Origin: Halomonas sp. JB37
GTDB lineage: Bacteria > Pseudomonadota > Gammaproteobacteria > Pseudomonadales > Halomonadaceae
NCBI RefSeq assembly: GCF_002332255.1
Contig: NZ_NRGW01000001.1
Coordinates: forward strand, 930,001 to 994,000
Reading direction: 5' to 3'
Length of the DNA: 64,000 bases
The position numbers were made by a program, and so were the translations under genes. Numbering within the stretch: the stretch's first letter is position 1; each line of letters starts with the position of its first letter. The notes under the pieces are model-generated. The model was not told the origin of the DNA, ran no database searches, and was given only the letters and a program-made list of their open reading frames with translations. Positions 25,092 through 36,897 of the stretch are shown here, one piece after another.

Positions 25092-26467
25092 GCGGCCTCC
25101 TGCTTGGCGGCAAGCGCCTGATGAATGGCGTGAGCCGCCAGTTTGCCGTGCTGCACCGCTTGCACGGTAAGGTCCTGGCCGGCTTGGACACAGTCGCCGC
25201 CAGCATAAACATTGGGTAAAGAGGTGCGAAACATCTCATCGACGTGGATGCGTTCGCCGTCTCGATCAAGCTCAGCGGCCGTTGCGTCGCTTAGGCTTGT
25301 GTCGTCGAAACCCTGACCAATAGCTTTGAAGATGGCCTCGGCGGCAAGTTCAAACGTCTCGCCTGTGGGCATTAAACGCCCCGCTTGTTCAACGGTCTTG
25401 GCAAAGCGCATCCCCGCTACGCGCCCTTGGGTATCCAGCATAATCTCGTCAGGCTGTGCCCAGGTCACTATGCGTACGCCGTTGGCCTTGGCGATTTCCT
25501 GTTCATGGTCGGTGGCGGACATTGCCTCAAGGCCACGGCGATATACCAGCGTGACCTCGGTGGCGCCTAGGCGAGACATCTGCGTGGCCATATCAATGGC
25601 GGTATTGCCCGCACCGATGACAATGCAGCGTTTGGAAACGGGTAGGCTGCCCAGGTCAGTGGCTTGGCGTAACGTTTTTATATATTCAACCGCCGGCATT
25701 AAGCCGGGTGCTTCTTCGCCGGTGAGGCCTAAAGCGCGGCTGGCGCCCAGCCCTAGGCCTATGAACACGCTGTCGTACTGCTGGCGAAGCGTGCTCAGTG
25801 CTAAATTGCTTCCCAAGCGCTGGCCGTACTGTATATCGATGCCGCCGATTTCGAGTAAAAATGCGACTTCCTTATGCGCAAAGTCATCGGTCATTTTATA
25901 GCGTGCAATACCGTACTCGTTCAGCCCGCCGGGTTTCTGTTCGGCTTCAAAAATCGTTACCTGATGGCCAAACATGGCCAAGCGGTGAGCGCAGGAGAGC
26001 CCTGCAGGCCCTGCACCCACCACCGCAATATGCTGGCCAGTTGAGGCTGCACGCGTAAAAGGGTGTTGTTCAAACTGCATGTTGTCGGTGGCATGGCGCT
26101 GCAATAGGCCAATCAGCACCGGCTGGCACTCGGCATCGTGATTGCGTACGCAGCTACGCTCGCAGAGAATTTCGGTAGGACATACGCGGGCACAGCTGCC
26201 GCCCAGAATATTGGCTTTCAAAATGGTTTCTGCCGCGCCGTTGATGTTGCTGTCGCTGATTTGGCGAATAAAGCTTGGGACATCGATATCCGAGGGGCAG
26301 GCCTCAACGCAGGGCGCGTCATAGCAGTAGAGGCAGCGCTGGCTTTCGATGATCGCCTGGCGATCGGTGAGTGGGGGATGAAGATCACTAAAGTTATTCA
26401 CCAGCGCTTGCGGGTCGTAGGTGCCGACCTCTTTTGCGCTGGGCAGGTAGTCCAGTGGATTGGTCAC
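25088..26467 (-). CDS. preT: Dihydropyrimidine dehydrogenase, NAD(P)H-oxidising subunit PreT
   Basis: This 459-residue protein is related to the glutamate synthase small subunit. An N-terminal Fe-S domain has C45, C48, C53, C57 (CLYCYDAPCVEACP) and a second set CARVCPTEILCERSC. An FAD-binding GAGPAGLSCAHRL follows near residue 150, and a nucleotide-binding GAGNTAIDMATQMSRLGA near 275. It passes electrons from NAD(P)H to PreA. The gene order preT-preA matches E. coli; mammals have the two fused. It is third in a four-gene operon. Confidence 0.93.
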   Translation of the reverse strand: MTNPLDYLPSAKEVGTYDPQALVNNFSDLHPPLTDRQAIIESQRCLYCYDAPCVEACPSDIDVPSFIRQISDSNINGAAETILKANILGGSCARVCPTEILCERSCVRNHDAECQPVLIGLLQRHATDNMQFEQHPFTRAASTGQHIAVVGAGPAGLSCAHRLAMFGHQVTIFEAEQKPGGLNEYGIARYKMTDDFAHKEVAFLLEIGGIDIQYGQRLGSNLALSTLRQQYDSVFIGLGLGASRALGLTGEEAPGLMPAVEYIKTLRQATDLGSLPVSKRCIVIGAGNTAIDMATQMSRLGATEVTLVYRRGLEAMSATDHEQEIAKANGVRIVTWAQPDEIMLDTQGRVAGMRFAKTVEQAGRLMPTGETFELAAEAIFKAIGQGFDDTSLSDATAAELDRDGERIHVDEMFRTSLPNVYAGGDCVQAGQDLTVQAVQHGKLAAHAIHQALAAKQEAA

Positions 26468-26523
26468 GGTGTTACTCCCATTCTCTAGTCTTGTCTTGCG
26501 CTGTATTTTTTATTGGCTCATTT

Positions 26524-28862
<2,339 letters not shown>

Positions 28863-29450
28863 TAGACGCTCCCTCTAATTGTTGGTGTAAAGCGTTTGTT
28901 TCAGTCTTAAGCGTTGTCTAATAAAGCTGACAATCAAGACAGCTTTTCTTAAAAGTATCGTTGGCTTGGTAGTTTTGGCAAGTCATCATTTATTGTTTTT
29001 TAAATTAACGTTAACTCTTTGAGTTTGTTTGATTTTATTTATATAAATAGCAGTGTTCACTCTTTTGGTGATCATGCGCACTGTTTTGGAATTTTTTATT
29101 AATTGTTTTGAATCATGCTGTTATCTATTTTAGAGGGCTTATTTTAAATTCTGAGATGTTTAAAGTTGGTGCAAATATTTTTTTTGATCTAGCTTTGTTT
29201 AGTCGACGTTTGTTCGAGAGGTAACATCGTCAAAGGTAATGATCTAATAATAATATTGTTGTCCATAAAGGCAGCTTTTTAATCAATGAGTTAATTGGCA
29301 TGCTCGCTTAGCTAGGCACACTTATTGCTTTGAATCCTGTCTAGGAAACTTCACTGACCGTGGGGATTAAGGTTTGTCAGGATTTAGCCGCTGTCGCTAG
29401 CGTTCAGACACCGCCTGGGTTGGACAACGCAATGCTGAGGAGATACAAAA
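28863..29450. other. 588-bp AT-rich intergenic region between divergent pyrimidine genes
   Basis: No gene is seen. The DNA is much more AT-rich than its surroundings, with long T-rich stretches around 29020-29180. It contains overlapping dyads at 28914-28946, the palindrome TTAACGTTAA near 29005 and a tandem AAT run near 29248. It must hold the promoters of the pyrimidine operon (left) and the NCS1 transporter (right). At nearly 600 bp it is long enough for several operators or a small RNA. Confidence 0.6.
28914..28946. promoter_or_regulatory. Overlapping dyads in the pyrimidine operon leader
   Basis: TTGTC-N10-GACAA (28914-28933) overlaps AAAGCTG-N10-CAGCTTT (28923-28946), both with perfect arms. 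They lie 52-84 bp upstream of the ureidopropionase start codon. The first could be a LysR-type site, given the LysR gene at 31004. In the minus-strand transcript the second could fold as a leader hairpin followed by ATT. The function is inferred only. Confidence 0.4.
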
Positions 29451-30971
29451 ATGCCAGAAACAACCTCTCAGATGGTGGATCGAGATGGTCTGATTGAGCT
29501 TGAGGTAGGGGACGATGTACGCAACAGTTCGCGTTTTAATGAAGATATTGCACCGACCCAGGCTAGCGAGCGCACCTGGACCAAATGGAATATCGCCGCC
29601 CTGTGGGTCGGCATGTCGATCTGCGTGCCTACCTACACACTGGGCGGCGTTTTAACCGCCTATTTTGGTTTAAGCGTGGGCGAGGCGTTATTCGCTATTC
29701 TGTTGGCGAATATCATCGTGCTGATCCCGCTGACGTTGAACGCTTTTCCAGGCACCAAGTTTGGTATTCCTTTTCCCGTGGTTTTGCGTTCTTCATTCGG
29801 CATTTTAGGCTCTAACGTGCCCTGCCTGGTGCGCGCATTGGTAGGCTGTGGCTGGTTTGGTATTCAAACGATGTTTGGCGGTCTGGCGATTCATCTGCTG
29901 CTTTCAGAACTGGTGCCTGCTTGGGCAGCATTAGGTGGGGTTGGTGAAGTTATTGGCTTTTTTGTCTTTGGCGCGATGAACCTTTACGTGGTTATTCGCG
30001 GGGCTGAATCGATCAAATGGCTGGAAACATTGGCTGCGCCGCTGCTGCTAGCGGTGGGTATTGGGCTAATGATGTGGGCATGGCCGAATATGTCGATGAC
30101 CGAGCTTCTCGCGCAGCCGCCATCGCGCCCTGAAGGGGCATCGGTTTACGGCTATTTTTTCGCGGGCTTGACCGCTATGGTCGGTTTTTGGGCCACGCTA
30201 TCGCTTAATATCCCCGATTTCAGCCGCTTTGCGAAAAGCCAAAAAGACCAGATTGTTGGTCAAGTAATCGGCCTGCCACTGACGATGTTCTTCTTTGCAG
30301 CTCTCGGGGTAGTGTTGACTGCCGCGTCTGAGACGTTAGTGGGCCAAACCGTTGCCGACCCGGTGCGCTTAATTGGCTATATCGACAGCCCCTTCTGGGT
30401 CGTGATGGCGATGCTGCTGATCATTATTGCTACCATTTCTACGAATACCGCCTCGAATATTGTCTCGCCCACCAACGATTTCCAAAACATTGCCCCTAAG
30501 CTGATTAACCAAACGCGCGGTGTATTGATCACTGGGGCTGTTGGGGTGCTGCTAATGGGTTATGACCTGCTGCAAAAGGCGGGTGTTATTCCTCCTGGGG
30601 TTTCCCTTGAACAGATGTATTCCAACTGGCTGCTGGGTTATTCAAGCCTGTTAGGGCCCATCGCTGGCATCATGGCAGTGGACTACTTTCTGATTAAAAA
30701 GCAGCGTTTGGATGTGCCGAGCCTGTACATGGATGATCACGCCTATCCTGCTGTGAACATCGCTGGCTTTATTGCTTTTGGTGTGCCGGTGCTGCTCACG
30801 TTAATGTCGCTAGTGACAGACACGATGAACTGGTTTTATGACTATGGCTGGTTCACAGGCTCAGCGCTTGGAGCCATCGTTTACTACGTGGCGAGCCAAG
30901 TGTTGTCATCGTCGCCACAGGTTGGGCCGGTACCCATCATGGCGCGTGACGCAGCAGAGCAACGTTCATAA
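29451..30971 (+). CDS. NCS1-family nucleobase/hydantoin transporter
   Basis: This 506-residue carrier has about 12 hydrophobic helices. Residues 43-60 (WTKWNIAALWVGMSICVP) and GCGWFGIQTMFGG correspond to the substrate/sodium core of Mhp1-like NCS1 proteins, and the GFWATLSLNIPDFSRFAKSQKDQ motif is a family hallmark. It imports a nucleobase, probably uracil or thymine, or a hydantoin or allantoin compound. Its position, divergent from the reductive pyrimidine operon, supports pyrimidine import. The start follows GAGGAG at an 11-nt spacing. Confidence 0.93.
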   Translation: MPETTSQMVDRDGLIELEVGDDVRNSSRFNEDIAPTQASERTWTKWNIAALWVGMSICVPTYTLGGVLTAYFGLSVGEALFAILLANIIVLIPLTLNAFPGTKFGIPFPVVLRSSFGILGSNVPCLVRALVGCGWFGIQTMFGGLAIHLLLSELVPAWAALGGVGEVIGFFVFGAMNLYVVIRGAESIKWLETLAAPLLLAVGIGLMMWAWPNMSMTELLAQPPSRPEGASVYGYFFAGLTAMVGFWATLSLNIPDFSRFAKSQKDQIVGQVIGLPLTMFFFAALGVVLTAASETLVGQTVADPVRLIGYIDSPFWVVMAMLLIIIATISTNTASNIVSPTNDFQNIAPKLINQTRGVLITGAVGVLLMGYDLLQKAGVIPPGVSLEQMYSNWLLGYSSLLGPIAGIMAVDYFLIKKQRLDVPSLYMDDHAYPAVNIAGFIAFGVPVLLTLMSLVTDTMNWFYDYGWFTGSALGAIVYYVASQVLSSSPQVGPVPIMARDAAEQRS

Positions 30972-31020
30972 AACGCACTGTTTTTTGCTTACTGTTTTTT
31001 TGCTTACTCTGCGTTTTTAA
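30971..31020. terminator. T-rich direct repeat and AAACGCA/TGCGTTT dyad between convergent genes
   Basis: A direct repeat (actgttttttgctt at 30977-30990; actgtttttttgctt at 30991-31005) lies between arms aaacgca (30971-30977) and tgcgttt (31010-31016), followed by TTAATAAAA. It could end both the NCS1 and LysR transcripts. The loop is long, so this is tentative. Confidence 0.35.
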
Positions 31021-31912
31021 TAAAACTTAAAAACGCATCCACTACGCGATTAGGGCGCCGGTCGTGGCGGGTGATGAGTACAAAGGGGATGCGATAGTGC
31101 TGGGCGCTTGCATGTAGCGCCCGCATCTTGCCGGCGGCCACCCACTGGGCAGCCACGTGTTCGGGTAGGAAACCGATAAAGCGCCCGGTAAGAATCAGAA
31201 AGGCCGCTCCTTCGCGGTCTGATGCCGAGGCGCGCAGGCAAAGCGCATCATGCGCCTCGCGCGCTTTTGCAGGAAGCGGGTAGCGCGGTGAAATAGCGGG
31301 GTGCTGGGCAATATTGGCATTATCAAGAATGTCATCAGGCTCAGAAAAAAGCGGATGCTCTGCCGCACAGTAAAGATACGAAGGCTCGTCGTAGAGGTGT
31401 CGCGTTTCTAAACTGGTCGGTAGATTCACCGCGGGCACAACGCCAACGTGAAGATGGCCATCCATCACGCCACGAATTACCGCATCGGAAGGCTCCATAT
31501 GAATATGCAGCGTGACATCATGCGCCGGTGCACTCAGCTCGGCCAGCGCATTGGTGACATGCATGGCCGGTAGCGTGACCAAATTATCGGTAATGCCAAT
31601 GTTAAGCTCACCTTTTATGGTTTGATGCAGAGCATTTACATCGCTTTTAAAGGTTTCCAACGCAGTGAGCAGCGTAAGCCCTGCCTGATAAATCTCTTTA
31701 CCCTCTTCGGTTAAGCTAAACCCGCCACGCCCTCGCTGGCAGAGAGAGAATCCTAGCCGCCCCTCCAGGTCGTTCATATGCTGGCTAATCGCCGAGCGAC
31801 TAATGCCGAGCGTCGTTTCAGCCGCGGTAAAACCGCCGCATTCGACAACCGTTTTAAAAATACGAATTAAGCGTATTTCGTAGTCGCTCATTTGACCTAG
31901 CGATGCCATCAC
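31004..31912 (-). CDS. LysR-family transcriptional regulator
   Basis: This 302-residue protein has the N-terminal HTH of LysR proteins (LIRIFKTVVECGGFTAAETTLGISRSAISQHMNDLEGRLGFSLCQR, about residues 14-60) and a two-lobed substrate-binding domain (IKGELNIGITDNL, then VGVVPAVN). It is convergent with the NCS1 transporter and is the nearest regulator to the reductive pyrimidine operon, so it is the best candidate for its control. The effector is unknown. Confidence 0.9.
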   Translation of the reverse strand: MMASLGQMSDYEIRLIRIFKTVVECGGFTAAETTLGISRSAISQHMNDLEGRLGFSLCQRGRGGFSLTEEGKEIYQAGLTLLTALETFKSDVNALHQTIKGELNIGITDNLVTLPAMHVTNALAELSAPAHDVTLHIHMEPSDAVIRGVMDGHLHVGVVPAVNLPTSLETRHLYDEPSYLYCAAEHPLFSEPDDILDNANIAQHPAISPRYPLPAKAREAHDALCLRASASDREGAAFLILTGRFIGFLPEHVAAQWVAAGKMRALHASAQHYRIPFVLITRHDRRPNRVVDAFLSFIKNAE

Positions 31913-32088
31913 AGCCCCTGGGTATCTAAATAATTAATATATAGTGCCATGCTTTTTTAATGAATCAACTACGATAAAAACTGATATACATGGCATAGCC
32001 GCTTGTTGTGAGTGGGGTATAGCATTTCTAATTTTTCTTAAACTGTACTAGGTGTTTTCATGGCATACCTAGATAAGGCCCCTGTGCG

Positions 32089-34797
32089 ATGCCCGTCATC
32101 TCTATTGATGCAAAAGACGATGTGCTGAAAGCGACGGCTACCTACCGCCAGCAGCGGCGACATGTGATAGCGCTATATGTGCTAGCGCTTAGCATCATTA
32201 TGGCGCTTTTCGGTTGGCTGTTGAGTGAGCAGTATAAGCAAGAAATGGCCGCCGCAGAGTCGCATATTAATGCCCGCGCCAATGTCGTTATGGCGTGGGC
32301 AAAAGGAGGCTTTTCTCAAAGTGGGCAAGCTCTGTTCGGATTAACCGAACTACTCGCCTTACAAGATATATCGGATAGCAATACTAATCCGCAGCTTCAA
32401 CAAGCGTTAGAAAATCTCACCCAGTACGTGCCCCTGATCGACGAAATAGTTCTTTTTGATATCCAGGGGCGCTTGCTGGCAAGCGGTGGCGGAAAGTGGA
32501 ATACACGTTTTAATATCAGCGAGACAGCGTTTTTTAATGCCTTGACGAAGGAGGGAGAGCGGGAGCTGATTACGCCGTTGCAGGTATCGACCGGTGATCA
32601 ACGTCTCTACTTTTACCATGGAAGGCGATTCGAGAACTCCAATAGCGGCGTTGCAGGTGTCGTAGTGTCACGCATCGTACCGGGCGTATTTACCGACGTG
32701 CTTGAGCAGATGAATGTCTATGACGGCGAAAGCATTACGCTAATCGACACCGATTTAAAGCTGATCGCTAGATATCCGCCATCAGAGGGATCAATGGCTA
32801 TTGGTAGTCAAATCGTTAGCCCTAATATGACGCAATGGTTAGACAGTGGCGAACCCGCGCTTGCACTAAAGGGAGTGTCACCTATTGACGGCCGCATGCG
32901 GCTGATGCGCATGCAGCGAGTCGGAGCATATCCCATGCTGGTCATTGTCGGTATTGATCTGCATGCGCTGCTAGCGGATTGGCGCCAACGGACGTGGATT
33001 TTTGTGCTGATAGTAGCTGTGATGGCGCTGCTAGGGGCTTGGGGGGCGCGTCATTATCTAAGCCGTTTAACGCTAGCGGATCAATTACGCCAGCGCATTG
33101 AAGAGCGAGAACAGGCGCGTGCTGAAGCGCAAGTCGCTGCCGCCGCCTTTCAAACACACTTAGGCATTTTAATTACCGATGCTCAGGGCTTGATTCTGAA
33201 AGTGAATGACACCTTCACGCGTATTACCGGTTACAGCCAAGTCGAAATTGTCGGTAAAACCCCGCGCGTCTTTAGCTCCGAGCTACATAATGCAGCATTT
33301 TATCGTCGTTTATGGAAGCAAGTGCTCAAAACCGGCAACTGGGAAGGCGAGATATGGAATCAGCGCAAGAACGGTGAGCTGTTTCCTGAGTGGCTCACGG
33401 TGAGCGCGGTTTATGGCAACGGCGGCGTGTTGACGCATTACGTGACTACGATGAGCGATATCAGCGAGCGCAAAGCCGCTGAGCAGGAGATTCATCAGCT
33501 GGCATTTTATGATTCATTAACGGGGCTGGCGAACCGGCGCCTATTTCTAGATCGCATGGATGCTGCGCTCAAAGCGCTTCAGCGCCATCAGCATGGTGTC
33601 GCACTGTTGTTTATCGATATTGATAACTTTAAGCAAATTAATGACACCCTTGGACACTACCAAGGGGATCAGTTATTGCAGTGTGTCGCTCAGCGGATGG
33701 GCCAAATGCTGCGCGATACGGACACGCTAGCACGCTTGGGAGCCGACGAGTTTGCGGTGTTAATTGAAGGTGCTGAGAGTAGCCGTACTCAAATCACACA
33801 GCTTGTTGAGCGTATTGGGCATAAATTATTGGCAGTACTCAATGAGCCCATCTTACTTGGTGAAGAGACTGTTACGATCACGGCCAGTATTGGTATTGCG
33901 GTGATGGAGGGCGATGAACACAGCGTCGATGAGTATTTGCAGCAGGCGGATCTGGCACTCTTTAAAGCCAAAGACAATGGCCGCCACACGCTGTGTTTTT
34001 TTGATCCCGCCATGCAGGCAGCGCTGTTGGCCCATGTGAAGTTAGAGGCAGATTTACACCAGGCACAGGAAAACCAGCAGTGGTTGCTTTACTACCAGCC
34101 TCAGGTCAACTCCTGCGGTACGATCATTGGCGTAGAAGCGCTATTACGCTGGGAGCATCCAGAGCGTGGCATGGTGTCTCCCTGTGAATTTATTCCGTTG
34201 CTAGAAAGCACTGAATTGATTAATGACGTGGGTGAATGGATATTGGCCGGTGCCTGTCAGCAATTAGCGCGGTGGGCGCAGCATCCGCGTTTAAGCACGT
34301 TAACCATATCGGTCAATCTTAGCCCGCAACAGTTTCGCGATAAGCATTTTTTATCCCGTGTAGAGGGGGTTTTTGCCCGCACCCAAGCGCCGCTTAGCCG
34401 CTTAAAACTAGAAGTGACTGAGTCACTGTTCGTGGCAGCCCAGGATGAAACTCGGCATAAAATGCTCGCCTTAAAGGCGCAGGGCGTGCGCTTTTCGCTG
34501 GATGATTTTGGCACCGGCTATTCGTCATTGGCGTATCTGGCTCAGCTGCCGTTGGATCAATTGAAAATCGACCAGTCGTTTGTTCAACAGGTACTGGATA
34601 GCCAAGCGAATGCGTCCATTGTGGAAAGTACGATTGCCCTGGCTGGTAGTTTAAATCTAGAGGTCATTGCGGAAGGAGTGGAGACAGAAGCACAGCAGGC
34701 GTGGCTATTGGCTCATGGCTGCCACGTTTACCAGGGCTATCTGTTTGGGCAACCGGTAACCGTAGATGAAATGGAAAGACGGATTGAAAAAGTCTGA
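32089..34797 (+). CDS. Membrane c-di-GMP protein: CACHE-like sensor, PAS, degenerate GGDEF, EAL
   Basis: This 902-residue protein starts with a transmembrane helix (about 24-45), a periplasmic sensor of CACHE type (about 46-300) and a second helix (about 304-322). Next come a PAS domain (about 345-460), a GGDEF domain (about 470-630) and an EAL domain (about 645-895). The cyclase signature is GADEF (551-555) instead of GGDEF, so cyclase activity is doubtful. The EAL part keeps EALLRW (683-688), DDFGTGYSSL and VIAEGVET, so it is probably a c-di-GMP phosphodiesterase tuned by a small ligand. No operon partner is apparent. Confidence 0.9.
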   Translation: MPVISIDAKDDVLKATATYRQQRRHVIALYVLALSIIMALFGWLLSEQYKQEMAAAESHINARANVVMAWAKGGFSQSGQALFGLTELLALQDISDSNTNPQLQQALENLTQYVPLIDEIVLFDIQGRLLASGGGKWNTRFNISETAFFNALTKEGERELITPLQVSTGDQRLYFYHGRRFENSNSGVAGVVVSRIVPGVFTDVLEQMNVYDGESITLIDTDLKLIARYPPSEGSMAIGSQIVSPNMTQWLDSGEPALALKGVSPIDGRMRLMRMQRVGAYPMLVIVGIDLHALLADWRQRTWIFVLIVAVMALLGAWGARHYLSRLTLADQLRQRIEEREQARAEAQVAAAAFQTHLGILITDAQGLILKVNDTFTRITGYSQVEIVGKTPRVFSSELHNAAFYRRLWKQVLKTGNWEGEIWNQRKNGELFPEWLTVSAVYGNGGVLTHYVTTMSDISERKAAEQEIHQLAFYDSLTGLANRRLFLDRMDAALKALQRHQHGVALLFIDIDNFKQINDTLGHYQGDQLLQCVAQRMGQMLRDTDTLARLGADEFAVLIEGAESSRTQITQLVERIGHKLLAVLNEPILLGEETVTITASIGIAVMEGDEHSVDEYLQQADLALFKAKDNGRHTLCFFDPAMQAALLAHVKLEADLHQAQENQQWLLYYQPQVNSCGTIIGVEALLRWEHPERGMVSPCEFIPLLESTELINDVGEWILAGACQQLARWAQHPRLSTLTISVNLSPQQFRDKHFLSRVEGVFARTQAPLSRLKLEVTESLFVAAQDETRHKMLALKAQGVRFSLDDFGTGYSSLAYLAQLPLDQLKIDQSFVQQVLDSQANASIVESTIALAGSLNLEVIAEGVETEAQQAWLLAHGCHVYQGYLFGQPVTVDEMERRIEKV

Positions 34798-34821
34798 ATG
34801 CTCAGCGCAGCTGTCAGCCTG

Positions 34822-35835
34822 TTAACTGACGGGCAGGGCGCATAGGTGGGGTTCAAGATCCAGGCTAGGGGTGGGCAGCGTGTCGGGAAGAATCATTTCC
34901 AGTCGAGAGTCTTGCCGCCATGCGCTGCTTTCAATGCTGAGTGTGCCGTCCGCACGGTTAAGGCGCTTCCAGCCATTATCGGTATGAAAAACGCCTTTAA
35001 TGCGCGCCTCTCTTGGCAGTTCCCCTAGATGCGCGGCGAGGCTGTCCAGGTCAAAGCGCTCGCTGGGATGCCAGCGTAGTCCTGTGCTGGTATAGCCTAG
35101 CGACGTGCCGGTTTCACGTTGGGGTTTGCCCGGTGGCGGCGGGAAATCAAAAAACGAACCCGCTAGGCTGGGCATTGCCGCGAGCTGCTGATGACTGCCT
35201 GGCATTTCTTGGCCGCGAACAGCGGCGCTGCTACTTTGAGTGAGCAGCGTGAGCGATAGTTCGCCTTGTAAGGTTTCCTGCACCCATTTGCGCGGAGGCC
35301 AGCGCTCGGCGACAAACGCATGGGCAGCCGCTAGCTGGCCTGAAGTGCTCTGGTCGAGCATCGTAAGCGCCACGGCGTCTGCCATATCGAGCTGATCGAG
35401 GAAGGTGTCGTGCTGGCGAGCGCGGGCGTCATCCAGGCGGCGCGGGTCGAGAGTGGCAATAATGTCGCGCACGTCGACCACATCGTTAAATGCCTCACCA
35501 CGCAATAAGTCCAGCAGGCCTGCGGGGTGTCCAAGGCCTGAAGGCTCAATGATTACCCGGTCGGGTTTGCTACGTGCCAGTAAATTAACCAGAGCCGCTT
35601 GCAGTACAAACGCCAATTGACAGCATAAGCAGCCGCCAGGCAGGCCTTTTACAACGACATCATCGCGGGCATCAAACATCGCCTGATCGATGCCGATTTG
35701 ACCAAACTCGTTGACTAAAATTGCCCATTTTTCATCCACAGGCTTTTGCTCGATCAGGCTGTGGATAAGCGTGGTTTTGCCGCTACCTAGAAAGCCAGTA
35801 ATAATATGCACAGGGACTTTCGTTAACGCTGACAA
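34822..35835 (-). CDS. G3E-family GTPase (CobW/YeiR-like) in Moco operon
   Basis: This 337-residue GTPase has Walker A GFLGSGKTT (14-22), the CLCC metal motif (69-72) in GGCLCCQ, and a CobW C-terminal domain. The start is a TTG at 35833-35835 with a perfect AGGAGG (35843-35848) 7 nt upstream, overlapping the end of moaA. It is the last gene of fdhD-mobA-moeA-moaA. G3E GTPases are metallochaperones, usually for zinc, cobalt, nickel or iron; placement here suggests a role in formate dehydrogenase or Moco maturation or in metal supply to MoaA-type enzymes. That is inference. Confidence 0.85.
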   Translation of the reverse strand: MSALTKVPVHIITGFLGSGKTTLIHSLIEQKPVDEKWAILVNEFGQIGIDQAMFDARDDVVVKGLPGGCLCCQLAFVLQAALVNLLARSKPDRVIIEPSGLGHPAGLLDLLRGEAFNDVVDVRDIIATLDPRRLDDARARQHDTFLDQLDMADAVALTMLDQSTSGQLAAAHAFVAERWPPRKWVQETLQGELSLTLLTQSSSAAVRGQEMPGSHQQLAAMPSLAGSFFDFPPPPGKPQRETGTSLGYTSTGLRWHPSERFDLDSLAAHLGELPREARIKGVFHTDNGWKRLNRADGTLSIESSAWRQDSRLEMILPDTLPTPSLDLEPHLCALPVS

Positions 35836-35838
35836 GGC

Positions 35839-36897
35839 CTAGCCTCCTGTCATATTCATAAAGCGTACCACCTGCACATCGCCATCGGTGGTGAAGTGAT
35901 GGCGCTCCGGCTTAAGCGGCAAGGCATCAATGATGGCCTGCTTAAGTATCTGCATATTGCCCGGATGGCGGCGCAGCACGGCGCGAAGATCTACTGAATG
36001 TTCATTGCCTAAGCAGAGCAGTAGACGGCCTTCCACGGTGACCCGTACGCGGTTGCAGGTATCACAAAAGTTGTGGCTATGCGGTGAGATAAATCCAACG
36101 CGGCTTTCGCTGTCGAGCATCTTAAAGTAGCGCGATGGGCCCGGTGTGGTTTCGGCCGTGGCAATCAGCGGGTAGCGGGACTCAATCATCGCCTGCACGT
36201 CGTCGCTGGAGTAGAACGTCTCCGCCCGTGAGTGATCGGAGACATCGCCCAGCGGCATTTCTTCGATAAAGCTAATGTCCAGGCCTTCTTGGCGGGCAAA
36301 GGTGACCAAGTCGATCACTTCATCGTCATTACGGCCTTTTAAGATCACCGCGTTGAGCTTAATGCGCTTAAACCCAGCTTCCTGAGCGGCGTGAATGCCG
36401 TCAATCACTTTGGCGAGATCGCCGGTGCGAGTCAGCTGCTTGAAGCGTTCCGGAACCAGTGAGTCCAAGCTAATATTGAGACGCCGCAGGCCGCTGGCAT
36501 ACAGCTGTTTAGCGTGCTTACGCAGGCTGGCGCCGTTCGTGGTCATGGTGAAGTCGGTAAGGCCCGGCATGGCGCCGATCTCATCGACCAGTTGGTCAAT
36601 GCCGCTGCGCACGAGCGGTTCGCCACCGGTAAGGCGAATCTTTTCAACCCCCAGCTCGGTGAAGGCGCGGGCCACCATGGCAATCTCTTCCAGCGTCAGT
36701 ACCTGAGCACGAGGCAGAAACGTCATCTCTTCGCTCATGCAGTACACACAGCGGAAATCGCAGCGGTCGGTGACCGAAATACGCACGTAGCTAATACGGC
36801 GGCCAAAATCATCAATCAGTGGCTGGTCAGCATGTGGTTGGTCAAAATGTGAGTGGCCAGCGCGTTGCTGAGTCGTTCGTTGCTCGGTCATAGCCAT
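35839..36897 (-). CDS. moaA: GTP 3',8-cyclase, molybdenum cofactor biosynthesis
   Basis: This 352-residue radical-SAM enzyme converts GTP to 3',8-cyclo-GTP, the first Moco step. The N-terminal cluster is C46xxxC50xxC53 (CDFRCVYC). The C-terminal cluster is in [10 protein letters not shown] and LLLCLG, and the chain ends with the conserved GG tail (NMTGG). It has a longer N-terminus than usual (about 25 residues before [13 protein letters not shown]). It overlaps moeA by 10 bp and is followed by the GTPase gene 3 bp later. No moaC, moaD or moaE lies in this window. Confidence 0.96.
   Translation of the reverse strand: MAMTEQRTTQQRAGHSHFDQPHADQPLIDDFGRRISYVRISVTDRCDFRCVYCMSEEMTFLPRAQVLTLEEIAMVARAFTELGVEKIRLTGGEPLVRSGIDQLVDEIGAMPGLTDFTMTTNGASLRKHAKQLYASGLRRLNISLDSLVPERFKQLTRTGDLAKVIDGIHAAQEAGFKRIKLNAVILKGRNDDEVIDLVTFARQEGLDISFIEEMPLGDVSDHSRAETFYSSDDVQAMIESRYPLIATAETTPGPSRYFKMLDSESRVGFISPHSHNFCDTCNRVRVTVEGRLLLCLGNEHSVDLRAVLRRHPGNMQILKQAIIDALPLKPERHHFTTDGDVQVVRFMNMTGG
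35843..35848 (-). promoter_or_regulatory. Strong Shine-Dalgarno for the TTG-started GTPase gene
   Basis: The minus strand reads AGGAGG, 7 nt ahead of the TTG start at 35835, inside the last codons of moaA. It explains how a rare TTG start can be used and couples the GTPase to moaA translation. Confidence 0.8.
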
